Assembly: GCF_018760785.1 (NCBI RefSeq) | Contig: NZ_JAHHZO010000015.1 | Location: forward strand, 1 to 64,000 | Source of the DNA: Rhizobium sp. CSW-27 | Lineage (GTDB): Bacteria; Pseudomonadota; Alphaproteobacteria; Rhizobiales; Rhizobiaceae | Direction: 5' to 3' | Length of the DNA: 64,000 nt | In this document: positions 15,580-24,269 of the stretch, one piece after another | Layout of the letters: each line of letters begins with the position of its first letter | Position numbering within the stretch: the stretch's first letter is position 1 | Position numbers and translations under genes: made by a program | The notes under the pieces: generated by a model | The model's input: only the letters and a program-made list of their open reading frames with translations | Told to the model about the DNA's origin: nothing | Database searches by the model: none

Positions 15580-18500
15580 ATGGCCGTCCCGCATTTCTCC
15601 GTCAGCATTATCGCCCGCGGCTCAGGCCGCAGCGCCGTGCTGTCGGCGGCCTACCGGCATTGCGCCAGGATGGACTATGAGCGGGAAGCCCGCACGATCG
15701 ATTACACCCGCAAGCAGGGCCTCCTTCATGAGGAGTTCGTCATTCCGCCCGATGCGCCTGAATGGCTGCAATCGATGATTGCCGATCGGTCTGTATCTGG
15801 TGCGTCGGAAGCGTTCTGGAACAAGGTCGAAGAGTTTGAGAAGCGGTCTGATGCGCAGCTCGCAAAGGACATCACCATCGCCCTGCCGTTAGAGCTGTCG
15901 GCCGAACAAAACATCGAGCTCGTCAGGGACTTTGTGGCGCGCCACATCACAGCTCAGGGCATGGTTGCCGACTGGGTGTTTCACGACGCACCGGGCAATC
16001 CGCACATCCACCTGATGACGACGTTGCGACCGCTGACCGAGGACGGGTTCGGACCGAAGAAGGTAGCGGTCACCGGACCAGATAGCCAACCGCTTCGCAA
16101 CGACAGCGGCAAGATCGTCTACGAACTCTGGGCCGGTGGGCTCGAAAACTTCAATGGGTTTCGCGACGGCTGGTTCGACTGCCTGAACCGGCATCTCGCG
16201 CTTGCGGGCCTCGATATCCGGGTCGATGGCCGGTCCTTCGAGAAGCAGGGCATCGAGCTTACGCCGACCATCCATCTCGGCGTCGGCACGAAGGCGATCG
16301 AGAGGAAAGCAGAGGGGGTTGAGGAGAAAGCCGCGCTTGAGCGGCTGGAACTGCAGGAGGGGCGGCGTGCTGAAAATGCCCGCCGGATCCAGCGCAATCC
16401 AGAGATCGTGCTTGATCTGATCACGCGGGAAAAAAGCGTCTTCGACGAGCGCGATGTCGCCAAAATCCTCCATCGCTATATCGATGATGCCGGCCTTTTC
16501 CAAAGCTTGATGGCGCGCATCCTGCAGAGCCCGGAGACGCTGCGGCTTGATCGCGAGCGAGTGAACTTTGCGAGTGGTGCCCGGACATCGGTAAAGTACA
16601 CGACGCGCGAGCTGATCCGGTTGGAAGCGGAGATGGCCAATCGTGCGATCTGGCTCTCGCAGCGGTCCTCGCACGGTGTTCGCAAGGCTGTGCTCGATAC
16701 CACGTTTGCTCGGCACGATCGTCTGTCCGACGAGCAGAAGACGGCGATCGAACATGTCGCTGGCGACGCGGGGATTGCCGCTGTCATCGGCCGTGCCGGC
16801 GCCGGGAAAACCACGATGATGAAGGCCGCGCGTGAGGTATGGGAGGCCGCTGGCTATCGGGTCGTCGGTGGGGCGCTGGCCGGCAAGGCGGCAGAAGGCT
16901 TGGAGAAGGAAGCCGGCATCGTCTCGCGCACGCTTTCGTCCTGGGAGTTGCGTTGGAAGAAGGAGCGGGATCACCTCGACGAAAAGACCATCTTCGTCAT
17001 CGACGAGGCGGGCATGGTCTCTTCTCGTCAGCTCGCACTGTTCGTGGAAGCGGTGACGAAGGCCGGCGCCAAGCTGGTCCTGATCGGTGATCCCGATCAG
17101 TTGCAGCCAATCGAGGCCGGCGCCGCATTCCGGGCCATCACGGATCGCGTCGGCTATGCGGAGCTGGACACCATCTACCGCCAGAAAGATCTGTGGATGC
17201 GGGATGCTTCACTCGATCTGGCGCGTGGAAACGTGGCGAGAGCACTGAACGCCTATGAGCAGGCCGGGTTGGTGCAAACGGGCTGGACGAGGAAGGACGC
17301 GATTGGAGGACTGATCGAGAGCTGGAACCGGGATTTCGATCCCGACAAGACTACGCTCATCCTTGCACATCGTCGTCGTGACGTGCGCGAACTGAACGAG
17401 CTGGCGCGTGGCAGGCTCGTCGAGCGCGGCATTGTCGGCGAAGGTTTTGCGTTCAACACCGAGGACGGCCCCCGTCGTTTTGCCGCTGGCGACCAGATCG
17501 TCTTCCTGAAGAACGAGGGCAGCCTCGGCGTCAAGAATGGCATGCTGGCCAAGGTTTTGGATGCAGCACCCGGTCGCATCGTGGCCGAGATCGGCGACGG
17601 GGAGAGCCGCACGCAGGTTATCGTCGAACAGCGGTTCTACGCCAATGTCGATCATGGCTACGCGACCACGATCCACAAGTCCCAGGGAGCAACCGTCGAC
17701 CGTGTCAAAGTCCTCGCGTCCAGCACGCTCGACCGTCACCTGACCTATGTCGCGATGACGCGCCATCGAGAGGCAGCCGAGCTCCATGTCAGCATGGAAG
17801 AGTTCACCAACCGCCGCGGCGGAATGCTCGTCGAGCATGGTGTCGCGCCCTATGAACACAAGCCCGGAAACCGCGACAGCTATTACGTAACGCTCGAAGA
17901 TAGTGACGGACAGCAACGCACGATCTGGGGTGTCGACCTCAAGCGGGCCATCGAGGAGGCTCGGCCTAATATCGGTGTTCGCATCGGTCTCAAGCACGAT
18001 GGATCTGAGACGGTCACATTGCCGGATGGCACGACGGCCGAGCGGAATACCTGGAAAGTCATCCACGTTGCGGAACTAGCGACAGAGCGGCTCAAGGAGC
18101 GGCTTGCCAGCGATGGATCGAAGGAAACGACCCTCGACTATGAGAGCGCATTGTCCTATCGCGCCGCGCTGCGCTTTGCAGAGGCGCGTGGCCTGCATCT
18201 GATGAATGTCGCCCGCACAATCTCGAGGGATCGGCTCGCCTGGACCGTACGCCAGAAGCAGCGGCTTATCGATCTTGCGGCAAAACTCTCAGCCCTCGGC
18301 GCAAGGTTCGGCCTGACCCGTGGCAGCGGCAATATCTCGATCCCGAACACAGCCAAGGAGGAAAAGCCGATGGTATCAGGCATCACGACCTTCCCCAAAA
18401 CAATCGACCAGGCCGTCGAAGACAGGATCGCCGCCGACCCTGCCTTGAAGAAGCAGTGGGAGGAAGTGTCCATGCGCTTCCATCACGTTTACGCGCAGCC

Positions 18501-19161
18501 CGAAGCAGCGTTCAAGGCGGTGGATGTCGACGCGATGTTGAGCGATCCGGCAACTGCGGCGAAGACGCTTTCACGGATCACTGCAGAGCCTGAAACCTTC
18601 GGCGCTCTCAAGGGCAAAACCGGTCTGCTCGCCAGCCGCGCCGACAAACTGGACAGAGATCGAGCGCTGAAGAATGCCGCGCCGCTGGCCGACAGCATCG
18701 GTGATTACCTGCGCCAGCGTGGCGAGGCCGAACGTCGCAACCACGCACAGGAGCTCGCTGTCCGTAGACAGGTCGCCCTGGAGATCCCTGCCCTCTCTGC
18801 CAATGCGAAGAGCGTGCTCGAACGGGTACGTGACGCGATCGACAGGAATGATCTGCCCTCGGGTCTCGAATATGCGCTCGCCGACAAGATGGTGAAGGCT
18901 GAACTGGAGGGTTTTGCCAAGGCGGTCACGGAACGTTTTGGAGAAAGGACCCTGCTTCCGCTTGCGGCGAAGGACACAGATGGCGAGGCATTCCAGCGCG
19001 TGACTTCAGGCATGAATGCTGCCCAGAAGAGCGAGGTGCAACAGGCCTGGAACACGATGCGGACCGTTCAGCAGTTGTCGGCCCACGAGCGCAGCGTGAC
19101 GGCACTCAAGCAGGCTGAGACGCTGCGGCAGACGAAGTCCCAGGGGCTGGCCCTCAAGTGA
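15580..19161 (+). CDS. traA: TraA relaxase-helicase (MobQ type)
   Basis: A 1193-residue relaxase fused to a helicase. N-terminal relaxase: MAVPHFSVSIIARGSGRSAV, with the presumed nicking Tyr Y25 in SAAYRH and the metal-binding H142 and H144 in GNPHIHLM. Helicase: Walker A GRAGAGKTT at about 404-412, IFVIDEAGMVSSRQ (Walker B, about 470), LIGDPDQLQPIE and YATTIHKSQGATVD, as in TraI/RecD-type helicases. The C-terminal about 350 residues are a variable, helical extension. It nicks oriT 80 bases upstream and unwinds the transferred strand. traF starts within its stop codon. Confidence 0.96.
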   Translation: MAVPHFSVSIIARGSGRSAVLSAAYRHCARMDYEREARTIDYTRKQGLLHEEFVIPPDAPEWLQSMIADRSVSGASEAFWNKVEEFEKRSDAQLAKDITIALPLELSAEQNIELVRDFVARHITAQGMVADWVFHDAPGNPHIHLMTTLRPLTEDGFGPKKVAVTGPDSQPLRNDSGKIVYELWAGGLENFNGFRDGWFDCLNRHLALAGLDIRVDGRSFEKQGIELTPTIHLGVGTKAIERKAEGVEEKAALERLELQEGRRAENARRIQRNPEIVLDLITREKSVFDERDVAKILHRYIDDAGLFQSLMARILQSPETLRLDRERVNFASGARTSVKYTTRELIRLEAEMANRAIWLSQRSSHGVRKAVLDTTFARHDRLSDEQKTAIEHVAGDAGIAAVIGRAGAGKTTMMKAAREVWEAAGYRVVGGALAGKAAEGLEKEAGIVSRTLSSWELRWKKERDHLDEKTIFVIDEAGMVSSRQLALFVEAVTKAGAKLVLIGDPDQLQPIEAGAAFRAITDRVGYAELDTIYRQKDLWMRDASLDLARGNVARALNAYEQAGLVQTGWTRKDAIGGLIESWNRDFDPDKTTLILAHRRRDVRELNELARGRLVERGIVGEGFAFNTEDGPRRFAAGDQIVFLKNEGSLGVKNGMLAKVLDAAPGRIVAEIGDGESRTQVIVEQRFYANVDHGYATTIHKSQGATVDRVKVLASSTLDRHLTYVAMTRHREAAELHVSMEEFTNRRGGMLVEHGVAPYEHKPGNRDSYYVTLEDSDGQQRTIWGVDLKRAIEEARPNIGVRIGLKHDGSETVTLPDGTTAERNTWKVIHVAELATERLKERLASDGSKETTLDYESALSYRAALRFAEARGLHLMNVARTISRDRLAWTVRQKQRLIDLAAKLSALGARFGLTRGSGNISIPNTAKEEKPMVSGITTFPKTIDQAVEDRIAADPALKKQWEEVSMRFHHVYAQPEAAFKAVDVDAMLSDPATAAKTLSRITAEPETFGALKGKTGLLASRADKLDRDRALKNAAPLADSIGDYLRQRGEAERRNHAQELAVRRQVALEIPALSANAKSVLERVRDAIDRNDLPSGLEYALADKMVKAELEGFAKAVTERFGERTLLPLAAKDTDGEAFQRVTSGMNAAQKSEVQQAWNTMRTVQQLSAHERSVTALKQAETLRQTKSQGLALK

Positions 19162-19724
19162 AGATGCGTCATCGACACAGAGTGCTACGGCGCATGAAAC
19201 GGCTTGTCTGGTTCTATCGGATCTCCAGCGTCAGTCTGTTCACTCTCGGTTTCATTGTGCTGATCGGAGGTCAGGGCTTCAGGGTCAATCTCACACCAAG
19301 CGAGCCGCTGGGCTTGTGGCGGATCGTCAAGCCCGATCGCGCGATCCTGGCTGGCGATCGCGTCTTCATTTGCCCACCCGACACCGACAAAATGCATAAA
19401 GCCCGCGCGCGTGGATATCTGCGCTTCGGCCTCTGCAGAGGCTGGGTCGCGCCACTCATCAAGACCGTTGTGGCGACATCCGGACAGATGATCGAGATCG
19501 ATGATGATGTCCGCGTCGATGGTCACTCGTTGCCACACTCGCGCGTTGCACCCGTGGACGGCCAGGGACGTGAGATGGTGCAATACGATGGGGGTGTCGT
19601 CCCGCCAGGGATGGTCTTTCTGCATTCTGAGTTTCCGGGATCGTTCGATAGCCGATATTTTGGTCCTCTGCCGATGGATGGCATACTCGGACTGGCGCAG
19701 GAGGTCTGGACCTATGCGCCATAA
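19158..19724 (+). CDS. traF: Conjugal transfer peptidase TraF (S26 family)
   Basis: A 188-residue inner-membrane peptidase. One N-terminal membrane segment (SSVSLFTLGFIVLIGG) precedes the catalytic region. The likely dyad is S48 in NLTPSEPLG and K102 in LIKTVVATSG, as in the S26C (TraF) group. It matures and cyclises the TrbC pilin. The GTG start overlaps the traA stop (GTGA); an in-frame ATG two codons later is an alternative. The end overlaps traB. Confidence 0.93.
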   Translation: MKMRHRHRVLRRMKRLVWFYRISSVSLFTLGFIVLIGGQGFRVNLTPSEPLGLWRIVKPDRAILAGDRVFICPPDTDKMHKARARGYLRFGLCRGWVAPLIKTVVATSGQMIEIDDDVRVDGHSLPHSRVAPVDGQGREMVQYDGGVVPPGMVFLHSEFPGSFDSRYFGPLPMDGILGLAQEVWTYAP

Positions 19725-20874
19725 CCTCTTCCGGACGGTTGTCCTCGTCGTACTATCGACGAGCGCTGGATGGATCGGTTGGAGCGGTCATGTCCTTCTA
19801 CTTCCGCTCGCAGCGAGCTTCCCCATGCTCTGGTCTCTGGCGCGGACGCGCCTGCAGGCAATGGCAGCCTCCGCGGCCTACTTCCTCGCCGCATCGCGGG
19901 GATTGCCGCAGGGTGTATCGAACTTCTATTCATCGGATATCTGGCCCGGTCTTCTGCTATGGCTGGTCGCTTCCTCCGCTTTCGTAGGAGTGCATTCCCT
20001 GCTCTGGACGGATCGCAAGGGATGGCAAAAACCACTCCGCTATCTGGCTGCTTGCGTCGCAATGGCGATCCCACCCTTCGGCATTCTTGGATGGGCGCAT
20101 CCGATCACCGCCGCAGGCGTTCTGTTTCCGGGCTGGGGATGGTTGGGTCTGGGTGCGATGGCAGCCGGCCTGATCGTCATGACGACGCAATATCGGCCGG
20201 CTGCAGCCTTGGCCATGACGGGCCTCTGGCTCTGGTCCGCCGCTGAGTGGACACCGCCGGTTCTACCTGCGTCGTGGATAGGTGTCGACCTCGAAATGGG
20301 CGCATCTCTTGGTCGCGAAGCTGGCCTCAAGCGGCAACAGGAGCTGATCGACCTCGTGCGCCTTCAGCCGCCAGGCACAACGGTCGTGCTGCCGGAAAGC
20401 ACTCTCGGCTTCTGGACGCCGACGGTTGGCCGCTTCTGGCAGCGATCTCTCACGGATAAGGGCATCACTGTCATCGCGGGAGCGGTCGTCATCGACAGCC
20501 AAGGCTATGACAATGTGCTTGTGAAAGTGTCGGCTGATGGGAGCGACATTCTCTATCGGGAGAGGATGCCTGTGCCCGGATCGATGTGGCAGCCATGGCG
20601 AGCCTGGGTTGGCGAACAAGGCGGCGCCCGGGCACATATCTTCGCCGATGCTGTCGTGGATGTTGGCGACCAGACCGTGGCGCCGCTGATCTGCTACGAG
20701 CAGCTTCTTGTCTGGCCGGTCCTGCAATCGGCGTTCAACCGACCCGACGCCATCGTCGCAGTCGGGAACGGCTGGTGGACCGCAGGGACATCTATCATCG
20801 AAATCCAGCGGGCGGGCAGTGAGGCCTGGGCTCGCCTGTTCGGCCTGCCTCTCGTCATCTCGTTCAACACTTAA
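19714..20874 (+). CDS. traB: Conjugal transfer protein TraB
   Basis: A 386-residue protein with an N-terminal half of about five or six membrane segments and a C-terminal nitrilase-like domain. Nitrilase-type residues are visible: the Glu in TTVVLPESTLGFW, Lys or Arg around YRERMPVPGSMWQ, and the Cys in VAPLICYEQLL. TraB of Ti-type plasmids has this fusion and raises transfer frequency, though its biochemical role is not settled; it resembles the lipoprotein N-acyltransferase Lnt. The ATG at 19714 lies inside the end of traF, so the longer frame from 19501 is a shadow. Confidence 0.9.
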   Translation: MRHNLFRTVVLVVLSTSAGWIGWSGHVLLLPLAASFPMLWSLARTRLQAMAASAAYFLAASRGLPQGVSNFYSSDIWPGLLLWLVASSAFVGVHSLLWTDRKGWQKPLRYLAACVAMAIPPFGILGWAHPITAAGVLFPGWGWLGLGAMAAGLIVMTTQYRPAAALAMTGLWLWSAAEWTPPVLPASWIGVDLEMGASLGREAGLKRQQELIDLVRLQPPGTTVVLPESTLGFWTPTVGRFWQRSLTDKGITVIAGAVVIDSQGYDNVLVKVSADGSDILYRERMPVPGSMWQPWRAWVGEQGGARAHIFADAVVDVGDQTVAPLICYEQLLVWPVLQSAFNRPDAIVAVGNGWWTAGTSIIEIQRAGSEAWARLFGLPLVISFNT

Positions 20875-20889
20875 GCTTTAGGAGCTCGC

Positions 20890-21498
20890 ATGCTGGATGC
20901 TGCGTTGATCAAGGAATGTGCCGACCCATCGCTGAAGCCGGCAATCGTCGAACAGTTCGTGCAGGCCGTTGGGTCGGAGGATCCGCTGGCCATCACAGTG
21001 AGGTCCGGCGGCCGCCTGATCCTCGTTCCCAAGCCGAAAACGCCCGAGGAAGCGATCGAGATCGTTCGCGAGAACATCGGTGGTTCTGTCGTGCGGGTCG
21101 GCCTCACCCAGATCCCGGCGGGCATTGGCCTGAAGGATGTTTCCGAACTGAAGGTCAATCTGGTCGAGCCCTGCGCCAATCTGCGGATGGGCACGACGAT
21201 GTTTGCCAAGATCCTCCGCATCGTCGCCAAATGGTATGGCAACCCGACGAGTGAAGAGGTCTTCCCGCAGCTCTTCGACGATGCTGTGCATGCGTGGCAG
21301 ACTGGGAAGTTCGAGGGCGAGAGCGTGTTCCAGGCGGAGGACCCCGGTGGCGCTGTCGTTCAAAAATCAGTGGTGGAGGTCGACGATGCTGGAGAGAATC
21401 CGGACGCCGACGCCACGCCGCAGGTGAAAGAAGAGCGATCGGAGCCTGACGATGCCAGCATCCGGATCGATCTGACGAGGATCGGCGGCCCAAAATAG
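20890..21498 (+). CDS. traH: Conjugal transfer protein TraH
   Basis: A 202-residue cytoplasmic-looking protein: MLDAALIKECADPSLKPAIV, then NIGGSVVRVGLTQIPAGIG and MFAKILRIVAKWYGNPTSEE. This is rhizobial TraH (not related to F-plasmid TraH). It ends the traAFBH operon. The C-terminal 60 residues are acidic and probably disordered. AGGAGCTCGC gives the ribosome binding site. Its function is unknown; it is not needed for transfer in every plasmid studied. Confidence 0.88.
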   Translation: MLDAALIKECADPSLKPAIVEQFVQAVGSEDPLAITVRSGGRLILVPKPKTPEEAIEIVRENIGGSVVRVGLTQIPAGIGLKDVSELKVNLVEPCANLRMGTTMFAKILRIVAKWYGNPTSEEVFPQLFDDAVHAWQTGKFEGESVFQAEDPGGAVVQKSVVEVDDAGENPDADATPQVKEERSEPDDASIRIDLTRIGGPK

Positions 21499-21540
21499 AG
21501 CTTGGTCCCAAGGCTGGCCTGGAGCCTGTCAGCGTTTACT

Positions 21541-21918
21541 TCACGTCGTCGGGAGCGAGTAGCGCGTGAGTACCGCTTCGTCATCCTCGATGCTGATCTC
21601 GATCACTTCATTGAGGAGTTCGTCGCCGCCGGCGATCTCCTGCAAAATGAGTTCGAACAGGTCTCGCTGTAGCGCTGGAACGACCTGAGGCACAATGATG
21701 ATCAGACCGGCATGGACGTCTTCCATGCCGTAGAGCTTTCGAAAATCACGCGCATTGTTCGTGACGAAGGTGTAATCCTCCGCGACGATGCGTGGCATCA
21801 GATCCCAATCCTTTTCGCCGCTCAGGCCAAGCCAGTTTACGTGGAAGCCGTCGTGGCCGTTATCGTTGGCAACGGCCACGAGCGAGGTGTGCAGGCATTC
21901 ATCAATCAGGAACTTCAC
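21541..21918 (-). CDS. DUF5615 (PIN-like) putative toxin
   Basis: A 125-residue protein starting MKFLIDECLHTSLVAVANDN and containing WDLMPRIVAEDYTFVTNNARDF. The acidic residues D7, E8 and the later Asp/Asn cluster are those of the PIN-like DUF5615 family, thought to be RNases. It follows a DUF433 gene by four bases, the standard partner, so this is a type II toxin-antitoxin pair and probably serves plasmid maintenance. The C-terminal 30 residues are acidic. Confidence 0.85.
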   Translation of the reverse strand: MKFLIDECLHTSLVAVANDNGHDGFHVNWLGLSGEKDWDLMPRIVAEDYTFVTNNARDFRKLYGMEDVHAGLIIIVPQVVPALQRDLFELILQEIAGGDELLNEVIEISIEDDEAVLTRYSLPTT

Positions 21919-21922
21919 GGTA

Positions 21923-22546
21923 TCAGCTACCGGCCGGCCTGTCGGCAGCCTTCGAAAGGGAGAGCCGCTTTGACGACTTCACGGTCGCGCCAAGGTCGGA
22001 AAGCTTGCGAGGCCGACCCCGAGCCGGGTGAGCAGCCGTCCAGATCTCCGCGAGTTCGACCATACGCATGGTGAGCGAAGGATATCCTTCGACAATCTCC
22101 TCGGTGGTCGCGCCCTGGGCCTTCATGGCGGCAATCGCTCTGACTGGAATGCGGGTCTTGTTAAAGACCGGCTCGCCGCCAAGGACACCCTTCACAGATC
22201 CGATTACCCGCTCCGCTTCCCGAAGCGCCTCCGCTCGCGCAGCAAGCTGCTCTCGGGCGCGCGCAACATCGACGATCAGGTAATCGTCCGCTCGTATGGT
22301 ATCGGCGTCCGGATTTTGGTCAATTGTGTCGAAGAGCCGCTGGCGGCGCTCGGCGGACAGGATCGAGCCGACTCCATACCAGAGCTTGAGGCGCAGCAGG
22401 TCGTCGTCGGACAGTGCCCGCCCTTCGTCTTCCGAAAGCCGACGCGCGATGATCCGTTTGTCGATAGCGTTGTGCACCGATTTCACGGCGATTTCGCTGA
22501 CGGCGGCCGCTTCCGCAGGCGTATAGGCACGCGACATCTGAACCAT
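21923..22546 (-). CDS. DUF433 family putative antitoxin
   Basis: A 207-residue protein with an N-terminal helix-turn-helix-like segment (YTPAEAAAVSEIAVKSVHNA) and a C-terminal DUF433 domain (GVLGGEPVFNKTRIPVRAIA, then GYPSLTMRMVELAEIW). DUF433 proteins neutralise DUF5615 or VapC-like toxins and usually repress their own operon. The start is chosen at 22546, because GGAG lies 7 bases before it; the in-frame ATG at 22552 is too close. The region between the two domains is Ala/Arg-rich and probably helical. Confidence 0.83.
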   Translation of the reverse strand: MVQMSRAYTPAEAAAVSEIAVKSVHNAIDKRIIARRLSEDEGRALSDDDLLRLKLWYGVGSILSAERRQRLFDTIDQNPDADTIRADDYLIVDVARAREQLAARAEALREAERVIGSVKGVLGGEPVFNKTRIPVRAIAAMKAQGATTEEIVEGYPSLTMRMVELAEIWTAAHPARGRPRKLSDLGATVKSSKRLSLSKAADRPAGS

Positions 22547-22550
22547 AATC

Positions 22551-22568
22551 ATTCTCCTTGTGGAGAAT
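22551..22568. promoter_or_regulatory. Inverted repeat over the antitoxin ribosome binding site
   Basis: ATTCTCC (22551-22557), spacer TTGT, GGAGAAT (22562-22568): a perfect 7-bp dyad that includes the complement of the Shine-Dalgarno. It could be the DNA operator of the antitoxin or an RNA hairpin that hides the ribosome binding site. Confidence 0.55.
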
Positions 22569-22666
22569 ATATAGCGATTTCGCTGCGCGTTGTGAAGTGG
22601 GACGTCGGTCCTCGGTAGGTTCAGAGAGAATTCCAGTCATACTGACCGGTAGAGAGTTTCGACTAC

Positions 22667-22885
22667 TCAGTCTGACTGCTCTGGCGTGACCAGCTCTACA
22701 TGGCTGACGCCGAGGGCCTGGGCGATCTCGTATAGGGTGACGACGGAGGGGTTTCGCTTCCCTCTTTCGAGTCCGCTTAGATACTGTTGGCTGAAGCCGG
22801 AGCGTGCTTCCACATCCTCCTGTGTCAGGCCTTTTTCCCGACGGAGGCGGGCAAAATTCCGGCCGACCAGCTTGCGCATATCCAT
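22667..22885 (-). CDS. XRE family transcriptional regulator (small)
   Basis: A 72-residue one-domain repressor: MDMRKLVGRNFARLRREKGL, then TQEDVEARSGFSQQYLSGLE as the helix-turn-helix and a third part ERGKRNPSVVTLYEIAQALG. I chose the ATG at 22885; the frame is open to a TTG at 22924, but that lies inside a palindrome. No strong ribosome binding site is visible. It is divergent from traM and next to the transfer genes, so it may repress transfer or itself; it could also be a stray antitoxin-like regulator. Confidence 0.82.
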   Translation of the reverse strand: MDMRKLVGRNFARLRREKGLTQEDVEARSGFSQQYLSGLERGKRNPSVVTLYEIAQALGVSHVELVTPEQSD

Positions 22886-22904
22886 GCGCTGAAGATCGAC
22901 GTTT

Positions 22905-22935
22905 ACATACTTTAAGTTTATCAACTATAGTATGT
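22905..22935. promoter_or_regulatory. Inverted repeat upstream of the XRE gene
   Basis: ACATACT (22905-22911) and AGTATGT (22929-22935) are perfect inverted copies with a 17-base AT-rich spacer. A TATAGT hexamer on the minus strand (22925-22930) could be the -10 of the XRE gene. This is a plausible autoregulatory operator, also reaching the traM promoter side. Confidence 0.5.
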
Positions 22936-23024
22936 AATTGAGATTTAAACCGATTTGCCTCCGTGGATACCTCGGTTCGAAGAAGGTTTACATCGGTGGT
23001 ATATGGACGGTAATTGGACCGATA

Positions 23025-23345
23025 ATGTTCAAAGCAAGTGCAGACGGGCCTGTGTCTGATACCAAACTCATATTGCGCCCACTTATCGGATTGATGAGTG
23101 ATCAGCCGCCCGAAGAGATCGAGCGCCACGTCGTGCGCGAGATCGAAAAGCACCGTCGCCTGCGCGACAACGCGGTGATGCTTGAGGCAAAGCTCGACGG
23201 TGCGTCTGAGCCGAAATCAGCTCGGGAGGCTAGCCAAGACTACATCGCTGCCATGATCGCCGTCCACGCGCAACAGACGGTCGTGTCAACGCTTCTCGAC
23301 ATTTTGGGCTATATCCCCGACATGCCGAAATCTAAGGGGCACTGA
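23025..23345 (+). CDS. traM: TraR anti-activator TraM
   Basis: A 106-residue protein: KLILRPLIGLMSDQPPEEIE, then HRRLRDNAVMLEAKLDG and AAMIAVHAQQTVVSTLLDIL. The two-helix pattern, the LRPLIGL start and the C-terminal ILGYIP match Ti-type TraM, which binds TraR and blocks DNA binding until quorum is reached. The ATG at 23025 fits the family length; an upstream frame to 22938 is not supported. It ends one base before the end of the converging traR gene. Confidence 0.9.
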   Translation: MFKASADGPVSDTKLILRPLIGLMSDQPPEEIERHVVREIEKHRRLRDNAVMLEAKLDGASEPKSAREASQDYIAAMIAVHAQQTVVSTLLDILGYIPDMPKSKGH

Positions 23346-23346
23346 C

Positions 23347-24048
23347 CTAGATCAGGCCGAATTCCTTGGCCATTGCGGTCGCCTGGGGCAAGCTTGTCGC
23401 GCCCAGCGCCGATTTGGCGTTGCGGAGGAAGAATGCCACATTGGCGTATGTCGTGTTCTCAATGATGGCGATGGCCTTCATGGACTTGCCTTCCGCAGAC
23501 CAGCGCAGGCAGGTCAGTTCATCAGATTTCATGCGGATTGGAGTGTGATGGGTCGGCTTGGCGCCAAGACCTTCGAGCCTTGAGTGTAATTGCGCCACCG
23601 CGGAAGCCGCGAGCACAGGGCTCAGCGCCTGCCCGATCGCGAAATCGGCCTCTTCCGAAGCAAGCGTAAGCATTGCCATCCGCCCAAATCCAGTCTTGAT
23701 CGGGATTGTGATACCGGAGCGTATTCCGAACTCACGGGCCTCGCCGTAGAAATTCCGGCGCTCCTTGCTCATTCTGAGCGACGCTTCGTTGGACCACGCG
23801 AAGGCTTCCAGCTGATCACGCGCGTTTCGCACGACAGGATCGATCAAAGCGTAGGATTTCTCGAAATATCGCTGCTGCCATTCCACGTCATAGTTTGAGA
23901 TCGCCGTTTGCGTCTCCGCCTGCAGATTGAGGTAGGCATACGCGCCAAAACCCGCTTCCCGGCTTAACTTCTCCAGGGTCGCCTTCACCGCGGCTTCGTC
24001 ATGCGCCAAGGCGACCTGTTCGGTCAAACGCTCAAACCATTGGTTCAA
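23347..24048 (-). CDS. traR: Quorum-sensing activator TraR (LuxR family)
   Basis: A 233-residue regulator. With the TTG at 24046-24048 as start (GGAGG 7 bases upstream), the acyl-homoserine-lactone pocket residues fall at Y53, W57, Y61, D70 and W85, the same numbers as in Ti TraR, which supports this start. The C-terminal LuxR helix-turn-helix is LTCLRWSAEGKSMKAIAIIE and beyond. It would activate tra, trb and rep genes on binding the signal made by TraI, and is inhibited by TraM encoded alongside. Its DNA-reading helix differs from the Ti type, in keeping with the different candidate tra boxes here. Confidence 0.93.
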   Translation of the reverse strand: MNQWFERLTEQVALAHDEAAVKATLEKLSREAGFGAYAYLNLQAETQTAISNYDVEWQQRYFEKSYALIDPVVRNARDQLEAFAWSNEASLRMSKERRNFYGEAREFGIRSGITIPIKTGFGRMAMLTLASEEADFAIGQALSPVLAASAVAQLHSRLEGLGAKPTHHTPIRMKSDELTCLRWSAEGKSMKAIAIIENTTYANVAFFLRNAKSALGATSLPQATAMAKEFGLI

Positions 24049-24269
24049 TTCATGGCCTCCTTTGAATGAGGGTATGAACGCAACGAGGTTGCAGTCATAA
24101 CTGGCAGTGCCCTTTGTCGAGGGCTCGGTCGCTCCGAAACGGAGGTGAAGCACATGATTGCGCTCGCCTAAAGTGGACTATTAAGAGAAAGAATTTATCC
24201 ACGCAAGATTGTATTATGTCGCCGCGATTCAATTACATAAACGACGACCGAATTGCGCCGCGGTCTGTT

